Assembly (NCBI GenBank): GCA_965261165.1
Contig: OZ253445.1
Location: forward strand, 1,860,001 to 1,924,000
Direction of reading: 5' to 3'
Length of the DNA: 64,000 nt
Source: SMWN01 sp965261165
Lineage (GTDB): Bacteria > Pseudomonadota > Gammaproteobacteria > Eutrophobiales > Eutrophobiaceae
Shown: piece after piece, positions 1-8,340 of the stretch
Numbering within the stretch: position 1 is the stretch's first letter
Layout: each line of letters starts with the position of its first letter
Translations under genes and position numbers: made by a program
Notes under the pieces: generated by a model
Databases searched by the model: none
What the model saw: only the letters and a program-made list of their open reading frames with translations
What the model was told of the DNA's origin: nothing

Positions 1-745
1 CAATGCGGTTACTCACTGCTGTCATGATGCTCGCCACTGTGCCCTGAGTGAGTTTTGATAAAACCTCATCGTTCAAGGCACTGGCACCCATCAAGCTGTC
101 GGGGGCAGCCTGGACGCTAATGGTAACCATGGCGCTATTCATGCCGGCGCTATTAGTGGCGGTGATGGTGTAAGTCACTGCATTAGCGACCGCAGTTGGT
201 GTGCCCGAGATGCTGCCAGTGGTGGTATCAATGGATAGTCCGGCTGGCAGGTCTGGGTTGATGCTGTAGCTAGCCACTGCACCACCCGTATTTATAATGG
301 TGATGGGGTTAGTAGTAATGGGGGTGCCCACGGTGGCGGTCAGCGTACTGGGGTTGATGCTGATACTCGGGGCGGCTACGGCTACGGGTGCCGCATTGAC
401 GGTGATGGCTACTGTCGCAGTGTCCGTATCACTGGCATTGGTTGCAGTGATGGTGTAGGTGATTTCGTTTGCAGCCGCCGTTGGCGTACCTGAGATGGTG
501 CCAGTGCTTGTGTCAAATAACAGTCCATTACTAATATCCGGGGCGATGCTATAGCTGGCAACCGCACCACCGGCTGAGGCATCAATGCTTATATCCGCAA
601 TAGCCGTACCCGCTGTTGCCGTTACGGTGGCGGGGGTGATGCTGATACTCGGGGCGGCTATTGCTGCCGCATTGACGGTGATGGTTACTGTCGCAGTGTC
701 CGTATCACTGGCATTGGTTGCGAGTACCGACCTGCTGCTCCCCCG
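1..745 (-). CDS. Ig-like (He_PIG/cadherin-like) repeat protein, partial
   Basis: The minus strand is open from 745 to the window edge and reads as tandem Ig-like repeats. Each repeat ends in a block like GTISGTPTAAANEITYTITA followed by a linker such as VTITVNAA and a new strand beginning PSISITPATVTA. This composition (Ser/Thr/Ala/Val-rich, SGTP turn) is typical of putative-Ig (He_PIG) domains in large secreted or surface proteins of bacteria. About two and a half repeats are visible and the frame runs off at base 1, where the repeats give way to a non-repeat segment (DSLMGASALNDEVL). There is no start: the frame meets TAG at 746-748, and similarity to the repeat stops exactly at 721/722. 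The protein is therefore 5'-truncated, or the window carries an assembly break here. The exact function (adhesin or S-layer-like) cannot be told. Confidence 0.65.
391..445. repeat. 55-bp direct repeat, copy 1
   Basis: This 55-bp block recurs at 667-721 with a single base change (GGCTACT versus GGTTACT). It encodes the end of one Ig-like repeat and the linker (TNASDTDTATV then AITVNAA or TITVNAA). Near-identity at DNA level suggests recent duplication or homogenisation of the repeat array. Confidence 0.85.
667..721. repeat. 55-bp direct repeat, copy 2
   Basis: Second copy of the block at 391-445. Its outer edge at 721 is exactly where the sequence stops resembling the repeat gene. That makes it a likely recombination or assembly breakpoint. 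Confidence 0.85.
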
Positions 746-1107
746 CTATTTCGTTTCGTGGCATAGTTTTAATATCCACTGCTTTAGATGATGCGTTTAG
801 TTTGAACCAGATAGTCGTTTAGTTTGAACCAATAGAATCTTGATATTATTTAAATCAACCGACAACCGCCTAGCATGACTTAAGCTAGACGGTGAAGTCT
901 ACCTCAGGCAAGACCTGATTAAAACAGGGTCTGGTTATTAATAGTGTTGTAGCAATCATGCTGTATAAATAGGCTGACTAGATAGAAATAGTGCACTTCC
1001 GCCGTTTGCGACGACAGGCGTGGTTTAGACGATATGCAGTCATCTGATTGCTCTATATTCAATGCAGTTAAATCAAGGTGGCTGCCCCAGATGCTCAGGT
1101 AAAGGAA
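722..1107. other. Gene-free stretch with 16-bp direct repeats
   Basis: No credible coding region is seen. A 16-bp direct repeat (CGTTTAGTTTGAACCA) occurs at 794-809 and 816-831, a pattern often met at the ends of insertion sequences or in iterated binding sites. A small inverted repeat (AGACC...GGTCT) lies near 908-930. This may be the end of a mobile element that truncated the Ig-like gene, but no transposase is present and the identification is weak. Confidence 0.3.
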
Positions 1108-1917
1108 TTATTGCTTAATGAATTTCATGGTCATGCGGTCACTCTCACCGATAATGGTATATCTGTCTCGATCTTTGTCCTTCTCCCGATAGGTAGGCGG
1201 CAATGACCAGACACCTTCAGGATAATCTTTACTGTCCGATGGGTTTGCATTGACCTCGGAATTTTTAACTAATTCGAAGCCTTTATCTTCTATCAGATTG
1301 ATGAGATAAGGTTTCGGGACGTAGCCTTTCTCAGCGGTAACTTTGGCATCAATACCCGTATCCGCACGATGTTGAACAACACCTAAGATGCCGCCCGGCT
1401 TTAGAACGCGATGAAATGCGCTATAGATTTCTTCAATGCCGCCAAATCTGATCCAGTTATGAGTGTTTCTAAAGGTTAGCACCATGTCGAGGGAGTTATC
1501 CCGAATATCAGTCAGGTAGCCATCTTTATCAAACACAACTGTTTTTACCTTGCCATAGATATTGGTATCAGCATTCATCTTTCTTATGAATTCGATGTGA
1601 ATATTTCTCAAATATTTGGTTGGATGCGTATCGCCAAAACTGGCAACAGTGAATTCACCTGAGTCTTTCAGAAAAGGAGCAAGTATTTCTGTATACCAGC
1701 CGCGGCCAGGCAATATCTCTAATACTTTCATGCTTGGTTCGATGCCAAAGACCGTCAAGGTTTCTTTTGGATGACGGTAAACATCTCTGGCGACATTATT
1801 GGGGTCTCGTTGTGAACCTTGAATTGCCTTATCTAAAGCCTCTGATGTATCGGCAAAAGCTGATGATGAAAAACTAGATGAAGCTATAATTAATAATAAA
1901 ATTTGTAAATGTTGCAT
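1108..1917 (-). CDS. Exported class I SAM methyltransferase-like protein (COG4798 type)
   Basis: The 269-residue protein begins with a hydrophobic signal peptide (about 1-22, cleavage after SAFA). The rest resembles the predicted exported methyltransferases of COG4798. A Rossmann motif I is seen at about 65-77 (VLEILPGRGWYTE), an acidic motif (DNSLDMVLTFRN) in the middle, and the post-motif VLKPGGILGVVQHR. Members usually carry such a leader, and their substrate is unknown. The fold is clear, but methyltransferase activity in the periplasm is doubtful because SAM is cytosolic, so the real role may differ. It stands alone, transcribed leftwards, with msrB upstream on the same strand about 130 bp away. 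Confidence 0.8.
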   Translation of the reverse strand: MQHLQILLLIIASSSFSSSAFADTSEALDKAIQGSQRDPNNVARDVYRHPKETLTVFGIEPSMKVLEILPGRGWYTEILAPFLKDSGEFTVASFGDTHPTKYLRNIHIEFIRKMNADTNIYGKVKTVVFDKDGYLTDIRDNSLDMVLTFRNTHNWIRFGGIEEIYSAFHRVLKPGGILGVVQHRADTGIDAKVTAEKGYVPKPYLINLIEDKGFELVKNSEVNANPSDSKDYPEGVWSLPPTYREKDKDRDRYTIIGESDRMTMKFIKQ

Positions 1918-2049
1918 AAATATCTCCCTCTTAAATTATCGTATTAGTGAATTCCAGTATTTCTGCATCTCAATGTACGTACAGGGATGATATCACCAAG
2001 ATTAAGCGATGGATGAACGGTGTTTCTATTCGTTACCATGACGATTAGC

Positions 2050-2439
2050 CTAGTTCAGGTCAATTGAGACAGAATTAATGCAGTAGCGTAAACCAGTGGG
2101 TTGTGGTCCATCTTCGAAGACATGCCCAAGATGCGCATCACAAGTGCTGCACATGACTTCTTCTCTGCGCATGCCATGGCTGGTATCTATCTCACTCTTG
2201 ATCGCAGCTTCGTCTACTGGTTGAAAATAACTTGGCCAGCCAGAACCAGAATCATATTTTGTTGCAGAACTAAACAATGGATTACCACAGCAAGAGCAAA
2301 CATAAGTTCCTTCATCCTTGCAGTTATAATATTTTCCAGTAAAGGCTTTCTCAGTTCCCTTTTGCCTACAAACAGCAATCTGTTCCGGGCTGAGCTCCTG
2401 CTGCCATTCTTCTTCTGTTTTTTCGATGCGTTCTTTCAT
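2050..2439 (-). CDS. msrB: Peptide-methionine (R)-S-oxide reductase MsrB
   Basis: At 129 residues this is a standard single-domain MsrB, which reduces methionine-R-sulfoxide in proteins with electrons from thioredoxin. The zinc site is formed by two CxxC pairs, C48/C51 and C97/C100. The core motifs GWPSYFQPV and HLGHVFEDGPQPTGLRYCINS are present, and the catalytic cysteine is C120 in RYCINS. The position usually held by the resolving cysteine in E. coli-type enzymes (DSGCGWPS) is serine here (DSGSGWPS). Like many MsrBs it is therefore probably regenerated directly by a reductant or uses another cysteine. The only good start is the ATG ahead of KERIEKTEE. Confidence 0.95.
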   Translation of the reverse strand: MKERIEKTEEEWQQELSPEQIAVCRQKGTEKAFTGKYYNCKDEGTYVCSCCGNPLFSSATKYDSGSGWPSYFQPVDEAAIKSEIDTSHGMRREEVMCSTCDAHLGHVFEDGPQPTGLRYCINSVSIDLN

Positions 2440-2480
2440 TGATATTTAATTCGCCATAATTGGTTTCGTCATGCTGGCGT

Positions 2481-2605
2481 ATGAGACTGTGCAAGAAACC
2501 CCACTAAATCGCGTTACATGCGGAAAACCCTTACGGGTTTGGCTGTTTTACTGGGTTCCTGCTTGCGCAGGAACGACGGATGTTGGTTTTTTTGCACAGT
2601 CTCAT
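2481..2605. mobile_element. MITE-like element B (125 bp, terminal inverted repeats)
   Basis: The two ends are near-perfect inverted repeats of about 20 bp: ATGAGACTGTGCAAGAAACC at 2481-2500 and its complement (with AAAAAAACC) at 2585-2605. The interior is about 85 bp without coding capacity and contains a small GC-rich inverted repeat, TTCCTGC-TTGC-GCAGGAA. Size, structure and lack of a gene fit a miniature inverted-repeat element. A decayed relative may lie at about 8341-8402. Confidence 0.6.
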
Positions 2606-2640
2606 ATGACGGCATCCAGTCAAACCAGCTCTATGCTATA

Positions 2641-2805
2641 AGAGACCTTTGTATCATGCAAAACCACCGAACAAAACTTGGGCAGCCCCTCCCAGACATT
2701 TTTCCATGATATTCTTTTCGGGGCATGATGAATAATCTTTAAGGTTTTTAGAATGATCTCATTAATTATCTGTTTCGGCAGAATTGAGGTGGATTATGCA
2801 AAGAT
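2641..2805. mobile_element. MITE-like element A, copy 1
   Basis: It begins AGAGACCTTTGTATCATGC and ends with the block TGTTTCGGCAGAATTGAGGTGGATTATGCAAAG, the same outer block found in copies near 38020, 46680 and 62353. About 80 bp at the right end align between copies, including a shared ATGAATAATCTTTAA. The right tip is decayed: the expected GGGTCTCT is missing. The element abuts the 3' end of purB directly. Confidence 0.6.
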
Positions 2806-2806
2806 T

Positions 2807-4201
2807 TTAATTTAGTTGAAAAATTGATTTAGTTGAAAAAGATTTTGCCTGCACCGAGGCGTTGCCGACATAAGTAGCCGGTGTCAACTCTAATAGCCTG
2901 TCTTTTTCTGTTGCTGGGATATTCAGTGAATTAATAAAATCGTGGAGTATTTCTGCATTAATGGATTGGCCTCGTGTGAGTTCCTTCAATTTTTCATAAG
3001 GTTTTTCAATACCGTATCGGCGCATGACTGTTTGCACTGGTTCGGCGAGTACTTCCCACGCATTGTCCAGATCATTTGCTATTACATCAGAGTTAGTTTC
3101 AAGTTTGGAGATGCCCTGCAAACAGGATTTATAGGCAAGCAATGTATAGGCGACACCGACACCATTATTACGAATAGTCGTTGAGTCAGTTAAATCTCTT
3201 TGCCAGCGCGAAACAGGTAATTTTTCAGCCAGATGATTCAGTAGGCAATTTGCAAGCCCGAGGTTTCCTTCTGCATTTTCAAAATCAATAGGATTGATCT
3301 TGTGTGGCATAGTTGAAGACCCAATCTCTCCGGCGATAGTTTTCTGTTTGAAGTAGCCAAGTGAGATATAGCCCCATATGTCTCGACAAAAATCGACCAG
3401 AACAGTATTGAATCTACTCATGGCTTGAAAATATTCAGCCATATAATCGTGCGGCTCAATCTGAGTGGTATGAGGATTCCATTGCAGCCCCAGACTTTCT
3501 ACAAAACTTTTTGATAGAGCAGGCCAGTCTACATCTGGATAGGCAGATAAATGCGCATTGAAATTACCTACGGCGCCATTGGTTTTGCCGATGAAATCAA
3601 TTTTATCGAGTTGACTTAACTGGCGATTGAGACGATGTGCAAATACGCACATCTCTTTCCCCATAGTTGTGGGCGATGCTGTTTGCCCGTGAGTTCTTGC
3701 CAATATGGCTTGATCTGCATATTTCACGGTTAATGTCGTGATGGCATTAATGATTTCCATTGATGCTGGCCGCATGATGGAATCATGACTCTCCTTGAGC
3801 ATCAGCGCATGACTAAGATTGTTAATATCTTCCGAAGTACAGGCAAAGTGAATGAATTCAGAAAGATTCTCCAGCTCTTTATTTCCGGCAATTTTTTCTT
3901 TAATAAAATACTCGACCGCCTTGACATCATGGTTGGTGGTGCTTTCGATCTCCTTAATACGCAGCGCATCTGTCTCTGAGAAGTCATTGATGATGTCATT
4001 GAACAAGATATCAGCTTTATCTGTGAAAGCTGGCACTTCCTCTATATCATTCTGAACTGCGAGCGCCTGCAACCACCGAATCTCAATCTGAACGCGAAAA
4101 CGCATTAGTCCAAACTCGCTAAAAATTGGTTTTAACTCATTAGTCTTATCACTATAACGACCATCTAATGGCGAGATTGCAGTTAAGGGGGTTAAATTCA
4201 T
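2807..4201 (-). CDS. purB: Adenylosuccinate lyase
   Basis: PurB acts twice in purine synthesis, cleaving SAICAR to AICAR and adenylosuccinate to AMP, each time releasing fumarate. The 464-residue protein carries the fumarase/aspartase-superfamily signature GSSTMPHKINP at 294-304 (mobile catalytic loop serine) and the general-acid region RTHGQTASPTT with H171. Length is slightly above the usual ~456 because the C terminus carries an extra Ser/Phe-rich tail (SFSTKSIFQLN). The DNA for this tail is a short tandem duplication of TTTCAACTAAAT next to MITE copy 1. The start is the ATG at 4199-4201, preceded by an AGGAA ribosome-binding site. Confidence 0.97.
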   Translation of the reverse strand: MNLTPLTAISPLDGRYSDKTNELKPIFSEFGLMRFRVQIEIRWLQALAVQNDIEEVPAFTDKADILFNDIINDFSETDALRIKEIESTTNHDVKAVEYFIKEKIAGNKELENLSEFIHFACTSEDINNLSHALMLKESHDSIMRPASMEIINAITTLTVKYADQAILARTHGQTASPTTMGKEMCVFAHRLNRQLSQLDKIDFIGKTNGAVGNFNAHLSAYPDVDWPALSKSFVESLGLQWNPHTTQIEPHDYMAEYFQAMSRFNTVLVDFCRDIWGYISLGYFKQKTIAGEIGSSTMPHKINPIDFENAEGNLGLANCLLNHLAEKLPVSRWQRDLTDSTTIRNNGVGVAYTLLAYKSCLQGISKLETNSDVIANDLDNAWEVLAEPVQTVMRRYGIEKPYEKLKELTRGQSINAEILHDFINSLNIPATEKDRLLELTPATYVGNASVQAKSFSTKSIFQLN

Positions 4202-4271
4202 TAATTAATTTCCTATTGACTCTCTCAGAACGAACATTTTTCGAGTCCGTATTCTAGTCTTTTTTGTGGTT

Positions 4272-5312
4272 TCATGGACACGGATTTGGTTGCCTATTAT
4301 GAATATTTTCAATCTCGCATAGAATATCTTTTGGAAGACTAATATTCAGACTATCGATGTCTGATTTTAACTGAGTCATATTCGTTGCGCCGATGATATT
4401 GCTGGTCAGGAATGGGCGATTATTGACGAATGCCAGCGCCATTTGCGCCGGGTCCAGCCCACCGTCTTTTGCAAGATTGACATAGGCCTCTGTGCAGGCG
4501 ATGGCGTTTTCATTATTATATCGCGAGAACCTTTCAAACAGAGTGATTCTCGCGCCTTCAGGTTTGGCCCCATTGAGATATTTTCCGCTCAACACGCCAA
4601 ACGCCAAAGGAGAATAGGCCAGTAGCCCAACATCCTCACGATGTGAAAATTCTGATAAGCCAATTTCGAAACTGCGGTTTAATAAGTTGTAAGGGTTCTG
4701 TATCGAAACAATTCTCGGAAAGTTCTTTTGAATAGATGTGCGCAAATATTCAGAAGTGCCCCAGGCTGTTTCATTTGAGATCCCAATCTGCCGTATCTTG
4801 CCAGCTTGCACCAGATCATTGAGCACACCAAGCGTCTCTTCAATTGGTACGCCGTCTTTATCGGGCGTGTGGTAATAATCCAGTTTGCCAAAATAATTAG
4901 TGTCTCGTTCAGGCCAGTGCAGTTGGTAAAGATCCAGATAATCCGTTTGTAATCTTTTTAAACTGGCGTTCAATGCAGCTTCAACGTTTTCTCGGTCCAG
5001 TCGGGTAGCGCCATTTCTGAGATAGGGTATCCAGTCCGCAGAGGCGCAAACTTTAGACGCGATGATTAGCTTATCGCGGTCTTTGCGTTTACTTAACCAG
5101 TTGCCGAGATAGGCTTCTGTTCTGCCTTGCGTCTCTTCCATGGGTGCGACCGGATAAAGTTCTGCGGTATCAATAAAATTGATGCCCGTATCAATGGCGT
5201 AGTCTAGTTGCTCATGGGCTTCAGCTTCAGTGTTTTGTTCGCCCCAGGTCATGGTGCCGAGGCAGATTAAGCTTACTTCAATATCAGTTCGACCAAGACA
5301 TCTATATTTCAT
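4272..5312 (-). CDS. tas: Tas-like NADP(H)-dependent aldo/keto reductase
   Basis: The 346-residue protein is an aldo/keto reductase of the Tas/YajO type, a TIM barrel that reduces carbonyl substrates with NADPH. The catalytic tetrad is visible: D48 (FIDTAELYP), Y53, K87 (IASKV) and H132 (QLHWPERD). The phosphate/cofactor motif near the end (IIGATNMTQLKSDI) matches the family. The TQGRTEAYLGNWL insertion and the long loop after LHWPERDTNYFG are typical of E. coli Tas. The physiological substrate is unknown. It is transcribed divergently from pyrC, with only 55 bp between them, so the two promoters must overlap. Confidence 0.88.
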   Translation of the reverse strand: MKYRCLGRTDIEVSLICLGTMTWGEQNTEAEAHEQLDYAIDTGINFIDTAELYPVAPMEETQGRTEAYLGNWLSKRKDRDKLIIASKVCASADWIPYLRNGATRLDRENVEAALNASLKRLQTDYLDLYQLHWPERDTNYFGKLDYYHTPDKDGVPIEETLGVLNDLVQAGKIRQIGISNETAWGTSEYLRTSIQKNFPRIVSIQNPYNLLNRSFEIGLSEFSHREDVGLLAYSPLAFGVLSGKYLNGAKPEGARITLFERFSRYNNENAIACTEAYVNLAKDGGLDPAQMALAFVNNRPFLTSNIIGATNMTQLKSDIDSLNISLPKDILCEIENIHNRQPNPCP

Positions 5313-5367
5313 GATGTTTCCTTTACAATTTCAGACAAAAGATAGCGCATATGATACCTTAAAATGT

Positions 5368-6411
5368 ATGAAAACATTGGTATTAACGAAACCCGATGAC
5401 ATGCATTTACATCTAAGAGAAGGTGATGTAATGCGCGATGTTCTGGCTGATTCTGCCAGACAATTTGCTCGGGCTATCATCATGCCCAACCTTAAGTCGC
5501 CGATAGCCTCAACCGAACAGGCGTTAGAGTACCAGCAAAGTATTATTAAAAATTTACCTGAGGATATTCGAGGAATCGGAAAGTTTGAGCCGCTGATGGT
5601 GCTCTACCTCACTACGAAAATGACAGTGGAGGAGATAAACAAGGCAAGTCAGAGCGATCATGTTCATGCTGTTAAGTATTATCCCGCAGGTGCCACCACT
5701 AACTCAGGTAGTGGCGTAACTGCTATTGAAAAGGTCTATCCGATCTTGGAAGCAATGGCAGAACAAAACCTTCCATTGCTGGTTCATGGTGAAGTGATCA
5801 ATATAGATATAGATATTTTTGATCGAGAAGCAATCTTTATAGAAAAAATATTGAGTCCATTAATTAAGGATATTCCTGATTTGCGCATAGTCTTTGAGCA
5901 CGTCACCACCAAAGATGCCGTTGATTTTGTTAAACAGAGTTCTGATCGTTTAGTTGCAACGATTACGCCACAACATCTTTTACTAAATCGCAATGCCTTG
6001 TTTGTTGGAGGAATACGCCCGCACCATTATTGTTTGCCTGTGTTAAAAGCGGAAGAGCACAGACGTGCTGTTGTCGGCGCTGCTACCAGTGGCAATCCAA
6101 AATTCTTTTTGGGAACAGACAGTGCTCCGCACGCAAGAGAAGCAAAAGAAACCGGCTGTGGTTGTGCAGGGATTTATTCAGCACATAATGCCATCGAGCT
6201 TTACGCCGAAGTTTTTGAAAAGGCAGATTGTTTGGATAGGCTGGATAATTTTGCAAGCCATTATGGTGCAGAATTTTATGGTTTATCAAAAAATGAAGGC
6301 AGCATTACTCTGGAAAAGAATCAATGGCAGATTCCTGATTCCCTGCCTTTCAGTGGATCAGAAATTATTCCCTTTGGTGCAGGAGAGTATTGCCAGTGGA
6401 AAATGAAATAA
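5368..6411 (+). CDS. pyrC: Dihydroorotase
   Basis: PyrC closes carbamoyl-aspartate to dihydroorotate, the third step of pyrimidine synthesis. The 347-residue length matches the E. coli-type class II enzyme. The zinc and catalytic residues are in their usual places: H13 and H15 (DMHLHLREGD), carboxylated K103 (AVKYYPAG), H140 (LLVHGEV), H178 (FEHVTT) and D251 (LGTDSAPH). I chose the ATG at 5368 because the protein then starts MKTLVLTKPDDMHLHL, as in the family. An upstream in-frame start at 5230 would lie inside the divergent tas gene. It overlaps the next gene, rnt, which suggests translational coupling. Confidence 0.97.
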   Translation: MKTLVLTKPDDMHLHLREGDVMRDVLADSARQFARAIIMPNLKSPIASTEQALEYQQSIIKNLPEDIRGIGKFEPLMVLYLTTKMTVEEINKASQSDHVHAVKYYPAGATTNSGSGVTAIEKVYPILEAMAEQNLPLLVHGEVINIDIDIFDREAIFIEKILSPLIKDIPDLRIVFEHVTTKDAVDFVKQSSDRLVATITPQHLLLNRNALFVGGIRPHHYCLPVLKAEEHRRAVVGAATSGNPKFFLGTDSAPHAREAKETGCGCAGIYSAHNAIELYAEVFEKADCLDRLDNFASHYGAEFYGLSKNEGSITLEKNQWQIPDSLPFSGSEIIPFGAGEYCQWKMK

Positions 6412-7046
6412 TAATTAGTCAGAAGAAAGTTGACAAAAAGCAAAAAGAGATTGCTGCCGGCCGGTTTCGGGGCTACTATCCGGTTGCTGTTGATGTAGAG
6501 ACTGGTGGATTCAATTCAGGAACTGATGCACTACTTGAGGTGGCAGCTGCAACATTTTCAATTGATGAGGATGGTATTTGGTCGATAGATGAATGTTTAT
6601 CGCGACATATTGAGCCCTTCGAAGGAGCCAATCTGGATCCTGCGTCATTGGAATTTACAGGAATCAATCCTGAGCATCCTTTCCGGAAACAGATTGCTGT
6701 TCCTGAAAAAGAAGCGCTTCAGGATATATTTAAAATGGTGCGTCAAAGAATGAAGGCTTACGGTTGTAAACGAGCCATACTTGTAGGTCATAATCCCTCG
6801 TTCGATCTGGGCTTTGTTAATGCCGCTGTGGAACGGTCAGGGATAAAAAGAAATCCGTTTCACCCCTTCAGCACGTTTGATACGGCGACTATGGGAGGGC
6901 TTGCCTATGGCCAAACCGTATTATCTCGAGCTGTTGCCGCCGCCGGTATTCTCTGGGATCATGAACAGGCACATTCGGCACGTTATGACACTGAAAAAAC
7001 AGCTGAGCTGTTTTGTAATATTGTTAATCAATGGAAACTCCCGTAG
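6390..7046 (+). CDS. rnt: Ribonuclease T
   Basis: RNase T is a 3'-5' exoribonuclease that trims tRNA and other stable RNA 3' ends. The 218-residue protein has the DEDDh exonuclease signature: D35/E37 (VAVDVETGGF), D139 (GHNPSFDLGF), H195 and D200 (HSARYDTEKT). The start is non-ATG. TTG at 6390 lies 4 nt after AGGAG (6381-6385), and GTG at 6396 is an alternative with more usual spacing. Both lie inside the end of pyrC, giving a 16-22 bp overlap. A pyrC-rnt pairing is common in gammaproteobacteria. Confidence 0.95.
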   Translation: MPVENEIIISQKKVDKKQKEIAAGRFRGYYPVAVDVETGGFNSGTDALLEVAAATFSIDEDGIWSIDECLSRHIEPFEGANLDPASLEFTGINPEHPFRKQIAVPEKEALQDIFKMVRQRMKAYGCKRAILVGHNPSFDLGFVNAAVERSGIKRNPFHPFSTFDTATMGGLAYGQTVLSRAVAAAGILWDHEQAHSARYDTEKTAELFCNIVNQWKLP

Positions 7047-7136
7047 ATGGGGAAAAGTTATGGCCCTGATAATACAACAGCACGGTTCAGTGTTTAGTAT
7101 CTATTGCTCGATAGATATGACGCTAAAAAATTAATC

Positions 7137-8096
7137 ATGCTGAAAGATGATAGCGCTGTAGATATTCATGTGTTATCTAATTTAGGTCTCTTCAAGGGGC
7201 TTGATATTAAATTGGCCGAAAAATTTCTGAGCCGTGCCGAGCATTATTTGCTTCCTAAAGGGGAAGTGCTGTTTTTCCAGCGTTCCTACAATGATGATTT
7301 GTACATTGTTTTAAGTGGGACATTGTCCGTACATCTAGGCAGTCCAGATTCTGACTTGATTGCAACAATCGGCATTGGCGAATGCGCGGGAGAGATGTCA
7401 TTGTTTGGTGAAGATGCAACTTCTGCCTGTGTAGTTGCTGCCGATGATTCAAGGGTCTTGAAAACGACCAGTAAAATAGTTTGGGATATGATCAATCATT
7501 ACGATGGTTGGGCCAGGAATCTTCTTCACTTATTATCATCTCGTATACGTTTGAGTAACCGCATCATGTTGAGAAGTCGCAGGATTCAGCAACACTATGA
7601 AGATGTCGCCAATATTGATTCATTAACACGATTATATAATCGCAGGTGGATTGATCAGAATCTCCCTCAGAAATTTAAAGACTGTATTACAGATGAAATA
7701 TCAGTATGTTTAATGGTGCTTGATATTGATTGCTTTAAAAAATATAACGACGATAATGGACATCAGGCAGGAGATGCGTGCTTAAAAGCAGTAGCTGAAG
7801 TCATAAGAATCAACATTCGGCCAAATGATCTGCTGGGCAGATTTGGAGGTGAGGAATTCGTCATCTTGCTTCCTCATTCGAATATGCGGACCTGTGAACG
7901 TGTCGCAATGAGGATCAAGGATGAGGTTGAAATAATAGAAATCATAGACAATGGAAATGAAGTTTTACCTGGTGTAACTATTTCAATCGGTATTTCTGAT
8001 GGTAGGCCAGGGGTATTTTATGAAGACGTTTTCAAGGCTGCTGATGCAGCACTTTATCAAGCCAAGGAGAGCGGCAGAAATTGTATTCGTTATTAG
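7137..8096 (+). CDS. Diguanylate cyclase with N-terminal cyclic-nucleotide-binding domain
   Basis: From the ATG at 7137 the protein has 319 residues. Residues about 19-124 form a CRP/FNR-like effector domain (KGEVLFFQRSYNDDLYIVLSG, IGECAGEMSLFGEDATSA). After a helical linker, a GGDEF domain follows (SLTRLYNRRW onward). The active site is GGEEF at about 237-241, with the metal-binding DIDCFKKYND loop. The inhibitory RxxD site is intact (RPND, five residues before GGEEF). It should therefore make cyclic di-GMP from GTP with product inhibition, gated by an unknown ligand. The phosphate-binding cassette GEMSLFGEDATSA is only partly like that of true cAMP binders. An in-frame TTG at 7104 is a weaker start. 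It lies about 90 bp after rnt. Confidence 0.9.
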   Translation: MLKDDSAVDIHVLSNLGLFKGLDIKLAEKFLSRAEHYLLPKGEVLFFQRSYNDDLYIVLSGTLSVHLGSPDSDLIATIGIGECAGEMSLFGEDATSACVVAADDSRVLKTTSKIVWDMINHYDGWARNLLHLLSSRIRLSNRIMLRSRRIQQHYEDVANIDSLTRLYNRRWIDQNLPQKFKDCITDEISVCLMVLDIDCFKKYNDDNGHQAGDACLKAVAEVIRINIRPNDLLGRFGGEEFVILLPHSNMRTCERVAMRIKDEVEIIEIIDNGNEVLPGVTISIGISDGRPGVFYEDVFKAADAALYQAKESGRNCIRY

Positions 8097-8134
8097 ATAG
8101 GTTTTAACCAAGTCAGAAAGTGAGGCAGTGTTCG

Positions 8135-8310
8135 TCAAAGGTTCGTGCGGAAAATAGTCTTGAGTCGATGCGGGCTGCCGAGCTGGGCCAACTCTGCGTC
8201 ACTATCGGGATTGACAATGACTTGCTTGCCCCACCAGCCAGCGCGGCTCCAGTTCCAGATTTTGATGAATTGTCGCTCAGTTGGGCCGCTTCGTACTGCG
8301 AACAGAAATC
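8135..8310 (-). pseudogene. Fragment resembling Mu gpF/SPP1 gp7-type phage head morphogenesis protein
   Basis: In one minus-strand frame the sequence reads FIKIWNWSRAGWWGKQVIV, then NPDSDAELAQLGSPHRLKTI, then FRTNL, then a stop (TGA at 8135-8137). The stretch ELAQLGSPHRLKTIFRTNL closely resembles the region of Mu F-like/phage minor head proteins that usually reads LGSPARLRTIYRTN and continues into a tail (QTAYMAGR) that is lost here. There is no start and no rest of the protein, so this would be a prophage scar. Local base composition is more GC-rich than its surroundings, which also suggests foreign origin. The identification is from memory of the family and is not certain. Confidence 0.45.
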
Positions 8311-8340
8311 CATATCATTTGACGGACATTCCGCTTTTGC

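Noticed and set aside
585..791. 68-codon hydrophobic plus-strand frame
   Set aside because: It lies antisense to the Ig-like repeat gene, and its Ala/Val-rich make-up is the complement of the repeat codons.
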